Numbered from the stretch's first letter, positions 36,152 through 45,294 are shown. The stretch is DNA of 64,000 bases from JAIYCX01 sp964353175 (GCA_964353175.1 CAYGUX010000010.1:14397-78396), one strand, 5' to 3'. The notes: a model not told the origin generated them from the sequence alone. Program-made: numbers and translations.

Positions 36152-36508
36152 ATGGGTCACGTAGAAGAAGCGTTCATTTCAAAAGCGGTACTAACAAACT
36201 TCAGAGTTTCACCTCAGAAGGCGAGATTAGTAGTTGATTTAGTAAGAGGTAAAAAAGTTGACTTTGCATTGTCAGTTCTTGCTACTTCTACCAAAAAGTC
36301 AGCACCAGTGCTTGGAAAATTAATATTGTCCGCTGTAGCTAACGCTAAAAACGAACATTCAGATCTTGATATAGATGATCTTTTTGTTAAGAGAATTTGG
36401 GTATGTGAGGGGAGGAAATTGATGCGGTCTATGCCTAGGGCAAGAGGGTCAGCATCTCCAATTAGAAAAAGATCAAGCACTATAACAGTGCTTTTGGATG
36501 AGAAATAA
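36152..36508 (+). CDS. rplV: Ribosomal protein uL22
   Basis: This 118-residue tunnel protein has a beta hairpin with a conserved basic tip; the R-V-S-P-Q-K-A-R and P-R-A-R-G-S-A motifs are intact. It is the target of tunnel-narrowing macrolide-resistance changes in other species. Confidence 0.97.
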   Translation: MGHVEEAFISKAVLTNFRVSPQKARLVVDLVRGKKVDFALSVLATSTKKSAPVLGKLILSAVANAKNEHSDLDIDDLFVKRIWVCEGRKLMRSMPRARGSASPIRKRSSTITVLLDEK

Positions 36509-36549
36509 TTAAAAGTCTAAGAATATAATAAGGTAATTTAAGGTACTCT

Positions 36550-37203
36550 ATGGGTCAGAAAGTTCATCCGTTTGGATTTAGGTTGGGAGTCACAGAAACT
36601 TGGTTATCCAAGTGGTACAGAGGCAAAGGCTATGCAGAGCAGCTTCAACAAGACTTCTTTCTTAGAGAATATGTAGCTAAGAAATTAAAAGGTGCTGGAG
36701 TCTCAACTATCGTAATTGAGAGAGCTGCTAATAGAGTTAAGATTAATGTTAGAACTGCTAGACCAGGATTGGTTATTGGTAGAGATGGCAAAAACATCGA
36801 AGACCTAAGATTAGAGTTAAAGAAGATTGTTGGTCGTGATGTAACATTAAACCCAATCGAGATCAGAAAGCCTGATTTAGATGCTCAGCTTGTCGCTGAG
36901 AATGTTGCTAATCAGTTGATTCGAAGAGTCGCTTTTAGAAGAGCAATGAAAGATTCAATTCAAAGATCTATGAGAATGGGCGCTGAAGGAATCAAGATTG
37001 CTGTATCTGGTCGACTAGGTGGGACAGATATCGCGAGAACTGAGTGGTCAAGAGAAGGTAGAGTTCCTCTACATACTCTTAGAGCTAAAATTCAGTACGG
37101 ATTTTCAGAAGCACTAACTACCTATGGTATCATTGGTGTTAAATGCTGGATATTCTTAGGTGAGTTAGAAGATATTGATTCACCGCAAGGTCCAACAGTT
37201 TAA
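36550..37203 (+). CDS. rpsC: Ribosomal protein uS3
   Basis: This 217-residue 30S protein lines the mRNA entry channel with helicase-like residues. The KH-domain G-x-x-G loop is V-I-G-R-D-G-K-N-I, and the C-terminal domain ends G-E-L-E-D-I-D. It follows rplV by 41 bp. Confidence 0.97.
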   Translation: MGQKVHPFGFRLGVTETWLSKWYRGKGYAEQLQQDFFLREYVAKKLKGAGVSTIVIERAANRVKINVRTARPGLVIGRDGKNIEDLRLELKKIVGRDVTLNPIEIRKPDLDAQLVAENVANQLIRRVAFRRAMKDSIQRSMRMGAEGIKIAVSGRLGGTDIARTEWSREGRVPLHTLRAKIQYGFSEALTTYGIIGVKCWIFLGELEDIDSPQGPTV

Positions 37204-37275
37204 AGCTGTTAATTATTAGATTAGGTATCGCGAAAGCGATTATATTATTGTTGATTTAAGTAGAGAGTAAGAATT

Positions 37276-37704
37276 ATGCTTTCCCCAAAAAGAGTAAAAC
37301 ACCGAAAGCAGATGAAACAGTCTTCGCGTCTTTATGGCACTGAGACTAGAGGTACTACTGTCGCATTTGGTGATTTCGGATTGATGTCTTTAGAAGGTCG
37401 TTGGATAACGAATAGACAGATTGAAGCTGCCCGTATTGCGATGAATAGAAGGCTTAAAAGAGGTGGAAGAATCTGGATTAGAATTTTCCCAGATAAGCCG
37501 CTTACTAAAAAACCTGCCGAAGTGAGAATGGGTAAAGGTAAAGGCTCTCCTGAGTATTGGGTTGCTGAGGTACGTGCTGGAAGAATTATGTATGAAATTA
37601 AGGGTGTTGATGAAGCAACAGCGAGAGAAGCGCTATTATTAGCGAGTGCTAAGTTGCCAGTTAAGACTAAGTTTGTAGTTAGGCATGCTAATACAATTTT
37701 GTAG
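37276..37704 (+). CDS. rplP: Ribosomal protein uL16
   Basis: This 142-residue 50S protein lies next to the A site. It begins M-L-S-P-K-R-V-K-H-R-K and contains G-K-G-K-G-S-P-E-Y-W-V-A. It lies 72 bp after rpsC, one of the larger gaps in this cluster. Confidence 0.97.
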   Translation: MLSPKRVKHRKQMKQSSRLYGTETRGTTVAFGDFGLMSLEGRWITNRQIEAARIAMNRRLKRGGRIWIRIFPDKPLTKKPAEVRMGKGKGSPEYWVAEVRAGRIMYEIKGVDEATAREALLLASAKLPVKTKFVVRHANTIL

Positions 37705-37733
37705 AACGCAGTTTGTTTTGTTAAGAGGAATTT

Positions 37734-37937
37734 ATGAAGTCTAAAGAGTATATTAAGCAAATCAGAGAGTTGGATAAAGTCGGTGCTTTAGAAGCACTTA
37801 AGGCAGCAGAAAAAGAACTTCTAAATTTAAATTTTAGAAAGGCAGTTTCAGGCATTCCAAAAAGTTCTGAACTTAAAGCTACAAGAAACAAAATAGCTAG
37901 AATACAAACAATACTTAATGAAAAAAGAGCACAGTAG
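37734..37937 (+). CDS. rpmC: Ribosomal protein uL29
   Basis: This 67-residue helical protein lies at the tunnel exit. The family pattern L-N-L-N-F-R-K-A and R-N-K-I-A-R-I-Q-T is clear. It follows rplP by 29 bp. Confidence 0.95.
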   Translation: MKSKEYIKQIRELDKVGALEALKAAEKELLNLNFRKAVSGIPKSSELKATRNKIARIQTILNEKRAQ

Positions 37938-37965
37938 TCAGAACGACAGCTTTTAGGAATATATT

Positions 37966-38244
37966 ATGAAGAAAGACGAACAAGAAATATCAGTTAGAGG
38001 GATCAAGAAGGTCCAGGAAGGTGTTGTAGTAAGTAATAAGGGTGCTAAGACAATTGTTGTAGCCGTTCAGACTTATAAAAAACATGCTCAGTACGGTAAG
38101 TATGTTCAAAAGACCAAGAAATACATGGCTCATGATGAAAATAATGAGTGTGGAGTTGGCGATAAGGTGATGATTAAGGAAAGTAGGCCACTTAGTAAAA
38201 TGAAGAACTGGAGACTTACCAAAGTCGTACAGAAGGCCGCTTAA
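37966..38244 (+). CDS. rpsQ: Ribosomal protein uS17
   Basis: This 92-residue OB-fold protein binds the 5' domain of 16S rRNA. An N-terminal extension of about 15 residues precedes Q-E-G-V-V-V-S-N-K; the rest contains K-K-T-K-K-Y-M-A-H-D and S-R-P-L-S-K-M-K-N-W, which are conserved. Confidence 0.95.
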   Translation: MKKDEQEISVRGIKKVQEGVVVSNKGAKTIVVAVQTYKKHAQYGKYVQKTKKYMAHDENNECGVGDKVMIKESRPLSKMKNWRLTKVVQKAA

Positions 38245-38288
38245 ATTTTTGAGTAAAGATATATTTTAGAGTAATCCCAAGGGGTGTT

Positions 38289-38657
38289 ATGATTCAGCAA
38301 GAAACGGTACTCGATGTAGCAGATAATTCTGGTGCTAAACGAGTTAAATGTATTAAAGTGTTAGGTGGTTCAAAGAGAAGATTTGCCAGCGTTGGTGATG
38401 TCATTGTCGTAGCAATTAAAGTTGCTATGCCAAACTCTAAGGTCAAGAAGGGCGATGTTCATAAGGCAGTAGTTGTAAGAACTACTAAAGAAGTTGCTCG
38501 TGCTGATGGATCTTTTATTAAATTTGATGTAAATTCAGCGGTATTAATTAATGCTCAGAAAGAGCCTATCGGGAACCGTATATTCGGGCCAGTTGCTAGG
38601 GAACTTCGGGGTAAAGATTTTATGAAAATCATTTCATTAGCTCCGGAGGTGCTATAA
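38289..38657 (+). CDS. rplN: Ribosomal protein uL14
   Basis: This 122-residue protein forms an intersubunit bridge. It begins M-I-Q-Q-E-T-V-L-D-V-A-D-N-S-G-A-K and contains G-P-V-A-R-E-L-R. All parts are standard. Confidence 0.97.
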   Translation: MIQQETVLDVADNSGAKRVKCIKVLGGSKRRFASVGDVIVVAIKVAMPNSKVKKGDVHKAVVVRTTKEVARADGSFIKFDVNSAVLINAQKEPIGNRIFGPVARELRGKDFMKIISLAPEVL

Positions 38658-38660
38658 ATT

Positions 38661-39056
38661 ATGAAAAGAACAGTTGTTTCCAAAGATATTTCTAAGACGC
38701 CATTCAAGTTTCAAACCTTATTAAAGGTCGGAGATCCAGTTATGGTGATGTCTGGTGGTAATAAAGTAAAAGGCAAAGCTCTTAAAGGCCAAGTGTCTGA
38801 GCTGAAGTCTATTAGACCTAAGACAAGTAGAGTTATTGTTGATGGCTTAAACTTGGTTAAAAGACACAAAAGAGCCGCTAATACTCAAGAGACAAGTAGC
38901 ATAGTAACAAAAGAAGGTTCTTTGCACATCTCAAACATTATGTACTACAGCAGTGCACATAAGAGACCTTTCAGGCTTAAAGCTCAAGTACAGACAGATG
39001 GTACAAAAGTTAGAGGCTTTATTAACCCAGAGACAAAAGCTTTCGAGGCTATTTAG
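38661..39056 (+). CDS. rplX: Ribosomal protein uL24
   Basis: This 131-residue KOW-domain protein starts 50S assembly. The core V-M-S-G-G-N-K-V-K-G-K and the following R-V-I-V-D-G-L-N-L-V-K-R-H are intact. It is longer than the usual 100-105 residues, with an extra N-terminal stretch (S-K-D-I-S-K-T-P-F-K-F) and a longer C-terminus. Confidence 0.95.
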   Translation: MKRTVVSKDISKTPFKFQTLLKVGDPVMVMSGGNKVKGKALKGQVSELKSIRPKTSRVIVDGLNLVKRHKRAANTQETSSIVTKEGSLHISNIMYYSSAHKRPFRLKAQVQTDGTKVRGFINPETKAFEAI

Positions 39057-39091
39057 TATCTAAATTAAGAAGACATAGGGAGTAAGCCAAA

Positions 39092-39646
39092 ATGGCTAGA
39101 TTAGAGGAAATATACAAGACTGAGATTACTGCAAAGCTTAAAGAGAAGTTTAGCTATAGCAATGCAATGCAGATCCCTAAGCTTGAGAAGATTGTTCTCA
39201 ACATGGGAATCGGTGAAGCAGTACAGAATCCTAAGTTAATCGATACAGCAGTAGCAGATCTTACCGCTATTACAGGTCAGAAGCCAGTAATAAGAAGAGC
39301 TAAAAAAGCGATTGCAAATTTCAAATTAAGAGAAGGCCTTCCTATCGGTGTAAGCGTTACATTGAGAAAGAAAAAAATGTACGAGTTTCTTGATAGACTT
39401 GTAACAGTGGCTTTGCCTAGAGTAAGAGATTTTAGAGGAATACCTGCTACTAGTTTCGACGGTAGAGGAAATTACTCTTTTGGACTTAATGAGCAAATCA
39501 TTTTTCCAGAGATAGACATTGAAAAGACTGTTCTACGTGGATTTAGTGTTGTCTGTGTAACTACAGCGAAGACCAATGAAGAGGGTAAAGCTCTACTTGA
39601 AGAGTTTGGAATGCCATTTAGAAAAAAGACTAAGGAAAATGCGTAG
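39092..39646 (+). CDS. rplE: Ribosomal protein uL5
   Basis: This 184-residue protein binds 5S rRNA. The motifs L-N-M-G-I-G-E-A, G-Q-K-P-V-I-R-R-A-K-K-A-I-A-N-F-K-L and D-F-R-G-I are conserved. The next gene is rpsH, 8 bp away; rpsN, which usually sits here, is absent. Confidence 0.97.
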   Translation: MARLEEIYKTEITAKLKEKFSYSNAMQIPKLEKIVLNMGIGEAVQNPKLIDTAVADLTAITGQKPVIRRAKKAIANFKLREGLPIGVSVTLRKKKMYEFLDRLVTVALPRVRDFRGIPATSFDGRGNYSFGLNEQIIFPEIDIEKTVLRGFSVVCVTTAKTNEEGKALLEEFGMPFRKKTKENA

Positions 39647-39654
39647 GTAATATT

Positions 39655-40053
39655 ATGGTAACAGATCAAATTGCAGATTTATTGACTCGTATTAGGAATG
39701 CTCAAGGAGCTAGGCATAAGACTTTACGCATGCCTGCATCCAAGGAGAAGCACAGAATTCTATCCTTGATGGTAAGCGAGGGTTTCCTTGAAAACGTTTC
39801 AGAAGAAAAGTCTTTAACTGGTAAGCCAGAGCTAGGTGTGGTTCTTAAGTATGATAAGTACGGAGCACCAGTTATTAATGAAATTAAGAGAATAAGTACT
39901 CCAGGAAGAAGAACTTATGTAGGTGCTGAGTCAATTCCAAAAGTAAGAGGCGGATTAGGGATAGTTATCGTTTCTACTTCAAAAGGTGTATTGACTGATA
40001 GAGAAGCTCGCAAGGTTGGTGTTGGTGGCGAGTTAGTTTGTTCTATTTATTAG
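39655..40053 (+). CDS. rpsH: Ribosomal protein uS8
   Basis: This 132-residue protein binds central-domain 16S rRNA. It opens with D-Q-I-A-D-L-L-T-R-I-R-N-A and ends G-G-E-L-V-C-S-I-Y. In E. coli it represses the spc operon at an mRNA site near rplE. The 8-bp gap and absent rpsN here mean that a site of that kind would have to lie inside rplE. Confidence 0.97.
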   Translation: MVTDQIADLLTRIRNAQGARHKTLRMPASKEKHRILSLMVSEGFLENVSEEKSLTGKPELGVVLKYDKYGAPVINEIKRISTPGRRTYVGAESIPKVRGGLGIVIVSTSKGVLTDREARKVGVGGELVCSIY

Positions 40054-40089
40054 AGAATAAAGTTTTTTAAAACGAATTGGAGAAATAAT

Positions 40090-40641
40090 ATGTCTAGGGT
40101 TGGAAAATTACCAATTGAAATTCCTGGGTCTGTAACAGCCACTATAGCAGGGCAACTTTTAGAAGTTAAAGGCCCTAAAGGTAAGTTATCTAGGGAAATT
40201 AGACCAGAAATTAAAGCCGTTATTGATGGCGCTAATTTAACATTTGAAGTATTAACTAAAAGTGGTCAAGCAAGCGCATTTCATGGTTTAGAAAGATCAT
40301 TAGCGGCTAATATGGTTAAAGGTGTTTCAGACGGCTTTGTTAAAGAACTTTCTTTAATCGGAACTGGTTATAGAGCGGAACAAGCTGGGCCTAATGTTTT
40401 AACATTAGCACTTGGTTATTCTCACACTATTGATTTTGCGGTTCCTACAGGAATTACAGCTACAGTTGTAAAAGAAGGTAGAGAAGTATTCATTCGGTTA
40501 GAGTCATCAGATAAGCAATTGCTAGGTCAAGTAGCCTCTCAAATTAGAGCCTTAAGACCACCTGAGCCTTACAAAGGTAAAGGCGTTAGATATAGAGACG
40601 AAGTAGTTAAGTTAAAAGCTGGTAAAGCTGGTAAGAAGTAA
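40090..40641 (+). CDS. rplF: Ribosomal protein uL6
   Basis: This 183-residue 50S protein stands near the factor-binding site. It begins M-S-R-V-G-K-L-P-I-E-I-P and has the C-terminal P-E-P-Y-K-G-K-G-V-R-Y. It follows rpsH by 36 bp with AATTGGAGAA upstream. Confidence 0.97.
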   Translation: MSRVGKLPIEIPGSVTATIAGQLLEVKGPKGKLSREIRPEIKAVIDGANLTFEVLTKSGQASAFHGLERSLAANMVKGVSDGFVKELSLIGTGYRAEQAGPNVLTLALGYSHTIDFAVPTGITATVVKEGREVFIRLESSDKQLLGQVASQIRALRPPEPYKGKGVRYRDEVVKLKAGKAGKK

Positions 40642-40659
40642 TTAAGTAAAAGGCTGATT

Positions 40660-41022
40660 ATGGCAGATTTAAAGAAAAAACACGCATCAAGAATAAGACG
40701 TAAAATAAGAGTTCGTAAACAAATCAAGGGCACTTCAGAGAAGCCAAGATTATGTGTATTTAGAAGTCTTAAGTACACTTATGCACAATTAATCTCAGAT
40801 GAAGATGGAACTGTATTGGCAGCAGCGTCAACTAGAAACTTAAGTGTTGAAGGTGGATCAGCAGGATCAAAAGCAGGAGCAAAGACATTGGGATTAGAGC
40901 TTGCAAAAAAAGCATTAACTAAAAACATTAAGAATGTAGTGTTTGATAGAAATGGATACGTTTACCACGGAAGAGTAGCTTCAGTGGCAGATGGCGCTAG
41001 AGAAGGCGGATTGCAGTTCTAA
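40660..41022 (+). CDS. rplR: Ribosomal protein uL18
   Basis: This 120-residue 5S rRNA-binding protein contains R-R-K-I-R-V-R-K-Q-I-K-G-T, R-L-C-V-F-R-S and F-D-R-N-G-Y-V-Y-H-G-R-V. It follows rplF by 18 bp. Confidence 0.97.
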   Translation: MADLKKKHASRIRRKIRVRKQIKGTSEKPRLCVFRSLKYTYAQLISDEDGTVLAAASTRNLSVEGGSAGSKAGAKTLGLELAKKALTKNIKNVVFDRNGYVYHGRVASVADGAREGGLQF

Positions 41023-41070
41023 GTCGTATATTTATTATTTTAAGGTAGAGAAACAGGAGTAAAGAGACAA

Positions 41071-41616
41071 ATGGGAGCTAGATACCCAAGACCAACTCGA
41101 AGAAAAGCAACTGTACAAGATTGCGGTGAATTAACTGAAAAGGTAGTCTCTATTAGCCGTGTAGCTAAAGTGGTGAAAGGTGGAAGACGCTTTAGTTTTA
41201 GTGCGCTTGTAGCCGTAGGTGATGGTAGAGGACATGTAGGATACGGATTAGGTAAAGCTAATGAAGTTCCTGATGCTATCAGAAAGGCCACTGAAAGTGC
41301 TAAGAAGAATTTGATCAACGTTCACCTAGTAGGTACGACTATCCCTTTTGGAGTTATGGGAGAGGGTGGAGCTGCAAGAGTGATGTTAAAGCCAGCTAGT
41401 CCAGGAACAGGAGTTATCGCTGGATCTGTTGTAAGAAGTATCATGGAGCTTGTTGGCGTAAATGATATTTTGACTAAGAGCTTAGGTTCACAGAATCCTC
41501 ATAACGTTTTGTCGGCAGTAATTAATGGTCTTTTACAATTAGAAGATCCATCAGAGATGGCATACACTAGAGGTAAAACTCTTGATGAACTTGGTTATCA
41601 AGTTTTCGGTGCGTAA
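41071..41616 (+). CDS. rpsE: Ribosomal protein uS5
   Basis: This 181-residue protein controls decoding accuracy. Conserved phrases are V-V-S-I-S-R-V-A-K-V-V-K-G-G-R-R-F-S-F, V-G-D-G-R-G-H-V-G-Y-G and G-S-Q-N-P-H-N-V. The N-terminal start (ATG 41071) follows AGGAGT by a usual distance. Confidence 0.97.
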   Translation: MGARYPRPTRRKATVQDCGELTEKVVSISRVAKVVKGGRRFSFSALVAVGDGRGHVGYGLGKANEVPDAIRKATESAKKNLINVHLVGTTIPFGVMGEGGAARVMLKPASPGTGVIAGSVVRSIMELVGVNDILTKSLGSQNPHNVLSAVINGLLQLEDPSEMAYTRGKTLDELGYQVFGA

Positions 41617-41655
41617 TAATTTTTAGGTAGTTTTAAAGAAAGTATTGGAGAGAAT

Positions 41656-41871
41656 ATGGCTAAAAAATCAAATGGATTTTCCTATAAGTTAGGAGACACA
41701 TTGAATGTTAAGCAAATTAGAAGTGCGATAGCTAGACCTAAAGATCAAAGACTGACGTTACAGACTATGGGCTTGGGACGGATTGGGCATTCTCATAAAT
41801 TTTCCTTAGATGCATCGCTTATGGGTAAGTTAAAAAAAGTTTGGCATCTCATTAGTGTTGAGAAAGTTTAG
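41656..41871 (+). CDS. rpmD: Ribosomal protein uL30
   Basis: This 71-residue protein has the family core R-S-A-I-A-R-P-K-D-Q-R and L-G-L-G-R-I-G-H-S in recognisable, slightly divergent form (typical: L-R-R-I-N). It carries about ten extra N-terminal residues. Its place between rpsE and rplO is standard. Confidence 0.9.
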   Translation: MAKKSNGFSYKLGDTLNVKQIRSAIARPKDQRLTLQTMGLGRIGHSHKFSLDASLMGKLKKVWHLISVEKV

Positions 41872-41900
41872 AGCGTTTAAAGATTTAATAAGGTAAAATT

Positions 41901-42410
41901 ATGGCTACAAATCAATCAGAAACTAGATCAAGTATGAATCTTAGTGGACTTGCTCCAACTAAGGGATCTAAGCATAGAAGAAAAAGAATTGGCTTTGGCG
42001 AAGGCAGTGGTTTAGGAAAGACTTGCGGAAAGGGAAACAAGGGGCACAGAGCTAGATCTGGGTATAAATCAAGTCCAGGATTTGAAGGTGGTCAAATGCC
42101 ACTTCATAGACGTTTGCCAAAAGTTGGATTTACATCAAGAAAGAAGGTAGCTGGAACAAATGTTTTCTCACTAGTATCACTTGAAGTTTTAAATTCTCTA
42201 GCTGAAAGAACTGCTGATTCAGTAATTTCTTTAGAAGTTTTAAAAAGCGAAGGCTATTTAAAATCATCTAAACCTAGAGTTAAAATTCTTGGTAAAGGCG
42301 AAGTAACTAAGAAAATCATAGTGGAAGCACATGCTGTAAGTGAAGGCGCTAAACTTGCTATTGAGAAAGCTGGCGGAGAAGTTCGAGTCGTCAGTTTCTA
42401 TAAAGAGTAA
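41901..42410 (+). CDS. rplO: Ribosomal protein uL15
   Basis: This 169-residue 50S assembly protein has an N-terminal extension before the conserved basic part G-S-K-H-R-R-K-R-I-G-F-G-E-G-S-G-L-G-K. The G-G-Q-M-P-L-H-R-R-L-P-K motif is intact. A terminator follows, separating it from secY. Confidence 0.96.
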   Translation: MATNQSETRSSMNLSGLAPTKGSKHRRKRIGFGEGSGLGKTCGKGNKGHRARSGYKSSPGFEGGQMPLHRRLPKVGFTSRKKVAGTNVFSLVSLEVLNSLAERTADSVISLEVLKSEGYLKSSKPRVKILGKGEVTKKIIVEAHAVSEGAKLAIEKAGGEVRVVSFYKE

Positions 42411-42431
42411 GATTTTTAATTCTTTGTAAAT

Positions 42432-42465
42432 AAAAAGGGCTCAATTTGGGCCCTTTTTATTTTTC
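42432..42465 (+). terminator. Terminator between rplO and secY
   Basis: The arms AAAAAGGGC and GCCCTTTTT enclose a loop of about 9 nt and are followed by ATTTTT. It starts 21 bp after the rplO stop and 82 bp before secY. The A and T stretches on both sides mean that it could act in either direction. Within a normally continuous operon it probably lowers read-through into secY. Confidence 0.8.
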
Positions 42466-42547
42466 AGTGTCCTATTCAATGGCGTAATTTCAACTTTCAA
42501 GCTATAACCATCTTCAATTATTTAATTATTTAACTCGGAGAAACTAA

Positions 42548-43891
42548 GTGATACCTGGTATTCAAAACGCAGCTAAGATTCCTGAACTTAGAAAAAGAGC
42601 ATTATATACTCTCGGCATGTTAATAATCTATCGTATAGGTGTTTTTGTACCTGTACCTGGGATAGATGCGGAACAGTTCAGAAGAAAGTTCCAAGATGCT
42701 TCCGCAACAGTTTTTGGAATGGTTAATATGTTTTCTGGAGGAGCTATTGAAAACTTTTCAATACTCGCTTTAGGAATTATGCCATACATTAGCGTGTCCA
42801 TCATAATGCAACTTCTTACAAGCACATCTAAGTATTTGGAAGATCTGTCTAAAGAAGGCGCTCATGGGAAAAAAATTATTACAAGGTACACTAGAATTGG
42901 AACCATCATATTAGCCTTGATCCAAGGTAGTGTGATTAGTGCGGGACTTCAGTCTCAAGGATTGGTGAGCACTCCAGGTACGATGTTCGTGATTAAGTCT
43001 GCTATTACATTGGCTGCTGGAACTGCTTTTATTATGTGGTTGGGTGAGCAGATTACAGAAAGAGGTATTGGTAACGGTGCTAGTTTAATTATCTCTGCCG
43101 GGATCATAGCTAGAATGCCATCAACATTATTTCAAACTTTAGAGTTAATGGGTGAAGGTGGTATCGAGCCAGCCTCTCTTTTATTGGTGTTCTTATTTGG
43201 AATTGGCACTGTCCTTTTTATAGTTTATGTTGAAAGATGTCAGAGGCAAATACCAGTTCAGTATCCAAAGCGAGTTGCTGGTGGCCGAATGATGACTCAA
43301 TCGGCAGCGCAACACATGCCGTTAAAACTTAATACTGCTGGGGTAATACCCCCGATTTTCGCATCTGCTTTTTTACTATTCCCAGCTACGATCGCTCAAG
43401 TTGGAGATGCAAAATGGATGGAAGCATATTTAGCCTATTTATCACCAGGGTCATTTTCCTATGAGTTGATATTTGCAGGTTTAATCATGTTCTTCGGATA
43501 CTTTTATACCGCGCTTATGTTTGATCCAGCACAGATTTCAGAGAACTTAAAAAAGAATGGTGGTTTTATTCCAACGGTTAGACCAGGAAAGGATACCACT
43601 GAATTCTTAATGAGAGTTTTAAATAGATTGACATTATGGGGATCTATTTATTTAGCTATTATCTGTATTGCACCGCAAGTGTTTTATAGTGAGATGGGAG
43701 CTACTGGATTTTCTTATTTTTTTGGTGGGACTGCTATATTGATTGTAGTTGGTGTTACCATGGACACAATGTCTCAAATTCAGTCTCATATGTTTGCTAA
43801 GAGTTATGAGTCTTTTCTGGATAAAGGCAGTAAGAAGGTACGCGGCGCTGCCAGTGCAAGCCAAGTCGGTGGTAGATTAATTAGAAGGTAG
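42548..43891 (+). CDS. secY: Protein translocase subunit SecY
   Basis: This 447-residue inner-membrane channel for protein export has ten hydrophobic segments. Landmarks are R-I-G-V-F-V-P-V-P-G-I-D, the loop T-E-R-G-I-G-N-G-A-S-L-I-I, and the long cytoplasmic tip C-Q-R-Q-I-P-V-Q-Y-P-K-R. It starts at a GTG with CGGAG upstream. Confidence 0.97.
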   Translation: MIPGIQNAAKIPELRKRALYTLGMLIIYRIGVFVPVPGIDAEQFRRKFQDASATVFGMVNMFSGGAIENFSILALGIMPYISVSIIMQLLTSTSKYLEDLSKEGAHGKKIITRYTRIGTIILALIQGSVISAGLQSQGLVSTPGTMFVIKSAITLAAGTAFIMWLGEQITERGIGNGASLIISAGIIARMPSTLFQTLELMGEGGIEPASLLLVFLFGIGTVLFIVYVERCQRQIPVQYPKRVAGGRMMTQSAAQHMPLKLNTAGVIPPIFASAFLLFPATIAQVGDAKWMEAYLAYLSPGSFSYELIFAGLIMFFGYFYTALMFDPAQISENLKKNGGFIPTVRPGKDTTEFLMRVLNRLTLWGSIYLAIICIAPQVFYSEMGATGFSYFFGGTAILIVVGVTMDTMSQIQSHMFAKSYESFLDKGSKKVRGAASASQVGGRLIRR

Positions 43892-43898
43892 ATAACAG

Positions 43899-44462
43899 AT
43901 GAGAGCTATATATATCTTTTTAGGTCCTCCAGGGGCGGGTAAGGGGACTCAAGCTAAAAAGTTTTCTGCAGACCAAGGCATAGCGCATATTAGTACAGGT
44001 GATATGCTAAGAGCGTCCATGCAAGCTGGAACAGAGCAGGGGAATCAGATAAAGGCAATTGTTGATTCTGGTAATCTAGTTTCTGATGATGTTGTGATCG
44101 ATCTAATTAGAGATAGAATATCTAAAGCTGACTGTGAAAATGGATTTCTTTTGGATGGTTTCCCAAGAACGGTCCCTCAGGCACAAGCTTTAAAACAATT
44201 ATTATTAGAATCTGATGAGAAGTTAGCTTCAGCAATATTGTTTGAAGTTGATGAAATTGAATTATTAGCAAGGCTATCTGGGCGTAGGGATGCAGAGCAA
44301 AGAGCAGATGATGCTGAAGAAACTCAAAGAAAACGTATCGACGTCTATCATGCGCAAACAGCGCCATTAATTGCTTACTATTCAGAGATTGGCAAACTAA
44401 AAAGAATAGATTCTAATGGAACAGTAGAAGAAGTGTACGAGAAACTTCGAGAAGTAATATAA
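43899..44462 (+). CDS. adk: Adenylate kinase (short-lid form)
   Basis: This 187-residue enzyme interconverts ATP, AMP and ADP. The P-loop is G-P-P-G-A-G-K-G-T (about 9-17), and the AMP site has S-T-G-D-M-L-R and D-G-F-P-R-T. The lid, G-R-R-D-A-E-Q-R-A-D-D, is short and without the zinc cysteines of some species, which explains the reduced length compared with the 215-residue form. It follows secY by 7 bp. Confidence 0.95.
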   Translation: MRAIYIFLGPPGAGKGTQAKKFSADQGIAHISTGDMLRASMQAGTEQGNQIKAIVDSGNLVSDDVVIDLIRDRISKADCENGFLLDGFPRTVPQAQALKQLLLESDEKLASAILFEVDEIELLARLSGRRDAEQRADDAEETQRKRIDVYHAQTAPLIAYYSEIGKLKRIDSNGTVEEVYEKLREVI

Positions 44463-44471
44463 ATAATTATT

Positions 44472-45242
44472 ATGGCTATTACTTTAAAAAATAGTGACGA
44501 GATTGCTCTAATGAGGAAAGCTAATCTCGTAGTTTATGAGATTCACGAAGAGTTGAAAAGTTTAATGAAAGTAGGTGTGACTACTTTGGAAATTGATACA
44601 GTCGCTAAAAACCTTTGTACTAAGTACAAAGTTAAACCAGCTTTTTTAAATTACCCATCTTCTACCAAGGGTGTAAAAGATTTTCCTGGAGTGGTATGTG
44701 CCTCTCCCAATGATGTTATCGTTCACGGAATTCCAGATGCTACACCATTGCGTGATGGCGATATTTTGAGCGTTGATTTTGGTTGTTGTTATGAAGGTTT
44801 TTACGGTGATTCCGCGAGGACTTATGCAATAGGCAGTGTCACTTCAGACGTTCAAATGTTGCTAGATACAACTGAACAAAGTTTAGAAGAAGCCATAAAG
44901 ATGTGTGTAGCCGGTGGTAGAATTGGTGATATCTCTCATGCGGTACAATCTACGGTAGAAAAAAAAGGCTTGGGAGTAGTTAGAGAGTTTGTCGGGCATG
45001 GCATTGGGCGTAAAATGCATGAACCCCCGCACATTCCTAATTATGGATTAAAGGGTCAGGGTAGGGTATTGAAGTCTGGAATGGTCCTAGCAATCGAGCC
45101 AATGATTACTTTAGGTGATTATCAGGTAAAAATACGTTCAGATGGATGGACAGCCGCGACTAAGGATGGTAGTTACTCGGCCCATTTCGAACATACGGTA
45201 GCAATTACAGATAAAGGCCCTTACGTATTATCACGGCCTTGA
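44472..45242 (+). CDS. map: Methionine aminopeptidase, type I
   Basis: This 256-residue enzyme removes the initiator methionine from nascent proteins. The metal ligands are present in V-D-F-G-C-C-Y-E-G-F-Y-G-D-S-A-R (two Asp), F-V-G-H-G-I-G (His), and L-A-I-E-P-M and F-E-H-T-V (two Glu). The catalytic H lies in V-H-G-I-P. It follows adk by 9 bp. Confidence 0.96.
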   Translation: MAITLKNSDEIALMRKANLVVYEIHEELKSLMKVGVTTLEIDTVAKNLCTKYKVKPAFLNYPSSTKGVKDFPGVVCASPNDVIVHGIPDATPLRDGDILSVDFGCCYEGFYGDSARTYAIGSVTSDVQMLLDTTEQSLEEAIKMCVAGGRIGDISHAVQSTVEKKGLGVVREFVGHGIGRKMHEPPHIPNYGLKGQGRVLKSGMVLAIEPMITLGDYQVKIRSDGWTAATKDGSYSAHFEHTVAITDKGPYVLSRP

Positions 45243-45294
45243 TTTTTCTTGTGTAAGCGTAATTGCTAGAGATTAGTGTTGTTTTTGAGTTTTA

